From: Flectobacillus sp. BAB-3569
GTDB lineage: Bacteria; Bacteroidota; Bacteroidia; Cytophagales; Spirosomataceae
Direction of reading: 5' to 3'
Length of the DNA: 64,000 bases
Assembly (NCBI RefSeq): GCF_002270355.1
Contig: NZ_NJFZ01000006.1
Location: 124,001-188,000 of the forward strand
A model generated the notes under the pieces. The model did no database searches and had not been told where the DNA came from. It saw only the letters and a program-made list of their open reading frames with translations. Made by a program: the position numbers and the translations under genes. Positions 63,179 through 64,000 of this stretch are shown here, piece after piece; the stretch's first letter is position 1, and the number at the start of each line of letters is the position of its first letter.

Positions 63179-63394
63179 AAACTATTTATTTAAAATTATT
63201 GAGATGTTGAGTAATAGAAGTATGCCTTTTTGTAGTTTCCAGCAAGCCCCTATCCGCTTTTTTCTTAATGAAATGTTAACGTATAAAATATTCTAGGGGT
63301 AAAATACGATTGATTTGTCAGTAAGACAAATGAACCTCAGAAAAACTTCTTAATCAAAAAGCCTTCAAAAAAGGCATAAACACGTATAGTTAAT

Positions 63395-64000
63395 ATGAAA
63401 ACTTCAATGAAAACTCTATTCCTAAGCATTATAGGCTTAATGATATTTACTTTAACAGGATGTTTTCTCCGAGGAGAAGAAATTAGGCCAAGATTTGAAG
63501 AAATCCAGAGGGAAGTTCGTCTCCGTGACTTTGATGGTATCGAGATGGGTAGTGGATTTAAAGTAAATGTGAGAGCTGGAAACACCTACAGTATCTATGT
63601 ACGTGGGGATGTAATAGATATAAATGACCTTAATATTTATGTACGAAACGGGGTATTAATTGCGAACTATCGTTATCCTCGTAATAACCGCTATCAGGTT
63701 ACTTTTGATATCGTAATGCCATCATTGCGCTCTATCGAATTGTATGGTGCAAGCACAGGTAAGGTATATGGTTTCGATGAAAGAGATATGTATGTTAGCC
63801 TTGAAGCTTCTTCATACCTAGACCTAAACTCTGATATACAATATTTTACTTTTAATCTCTCTGGCGCATCTACTATGGATGTATTGGGTGATACCCAAAA
63901 GATCTCTGGAGGTGTATTCGGGGCATCATTAGTTAATGGTTTTTCGATGAGAAGTGAGGAGGCATACTTAGATGTATCTGGAGCTAGTAAAGTAAGAGTA
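63395..64000 (+). CDS. GIN-domain (DUF2807) lipoprotein, cut at the window end
   Basis: The first 202 codons of a gene that runs past the right edge. The signal peptide ends in a lipobox (FTLTGC, Cys at residue 23). The rest has the pattern of the Bacteroidota DUF2807 head GIN domain: RDFDGIEMGSGFKVNVRAG near residue 45, then repeating short beta segments SLRSIELYGAS, FNLSGASTMDVLG, LDVSGASKVRV, as in a right-handed beta-helix. Such proteins are surface lipoproteins of unknown role. It starts at 63395, 216 bp after the divergent NUDIX gene. Confidence 0.85.
   Translation, partial: MKTSMKTLFLSIIGLMIFTLTGCFLRGEEIRPRFEEIQREVRLRDFDGIEMGSGFKVNVRAGNTYSIYVRGDVIDINDLNIYVRNGVLIANYRYPRNNRYQVTFDIVMPSLRSIELYGASTGKVYGFDERDMYVSLEASSYLDLNSDIQYFTFNLSGASTMDVLGDTQKISGGVFGASLVNGFSMRSEEAYLDVSGASKVRV

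Overview
The window is chromosomal DNA of a low-GC member of the phylum Bacteroidota, most probably of the order Cytophagales (family-level placement, perhaps Spirosomataceae-like, is inference). The signs are a type IX secretion/gliding core cluster (porP-like, gldK, gldL, gldM, gldN), a SusC/SusD outer-membrane pair, an ASPIC/UnbV lipoprotein, a PorW/SprE-type TPR lipoprotein, promoters that fit the Bacteroidota -7 element TANNTTTG, and almost no Shine-Dalgarno sequences before start codons. I saw no rRNA or tRNA gene, no CRISPR array and no transposase or phage structural gene.

Layout. 0-0.6 kb: 3' part of hemD. 0.9-7.1 kb: T9SS cluster porP/sprF-like, gldKLMN. 7.1-9 kb: uvrC on the minus strand. 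9.2-20.8 kb: a sugar-uptake island, xylA, a GntR/AraR-type regulator (minus), susC, susD and a VCBS/UnbV lipoprotein; an identical 16-bp operator-like motif lies before both xylA and susC. 20.8-24 kb: PBP1A and a PAP2 phosphatase (minus). 24.2-30.4 kb: lipid and translation housekeeping: a DUF177 gene split at an A7 run, rpmF, plsX, fabH, efp, accB, accC. 30.4-34.8 kb: LytTR regulator, DUF423 membrane protein, a kinase-like orphan and an MFS carrier. 34.9-38.4 kb: rodA and mrdA (cell elongation). 38.7-43.1 kb: AtpI-like peptide, porW/sprE, GT39 glycosyltransferase. 43.2-45 kb: metX and a small orphan gene behind a SAM-I riboswitch. 45.2-47.7 kb: an MG2 + TonB-plug protein. 47.9-51.2 kb: the F0/delta part of the ATP synthase operon (orphan gene, atpB, atpE, atpF, atpH), ended by a terminator with no atpA or atpG in the window. 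51.4-64 kb: a short DnaG-like primase, an AsmA-like giant, gmhA, a LemA/TPM cluster, cryptochrome-DASH, a methyltransferase, an SDR without its catalytic Tyr/Lys, a NUDIX hydrolase, and a truncated GIN-domain lipoprotein at the right edge.

Most convergent or tandem gene borders carry strong hairpins with T-runs. Several intergenic gaps are filled by dispersed, inverted-repeat-bounded non-coding elements of at least two families. The points most worth a second look are the A_AAA_AAA slippery heptamer that joins the two DUF177 frames, the shared xylA/susC operator with 10-bp-phased GAAC repeats, the SAM riboswitch ahead of an unrecognised gene, the palindromic mobile-looking repeats, the terminator inside the atp operon, and a perfect anti-SD complement far upstream of susC.
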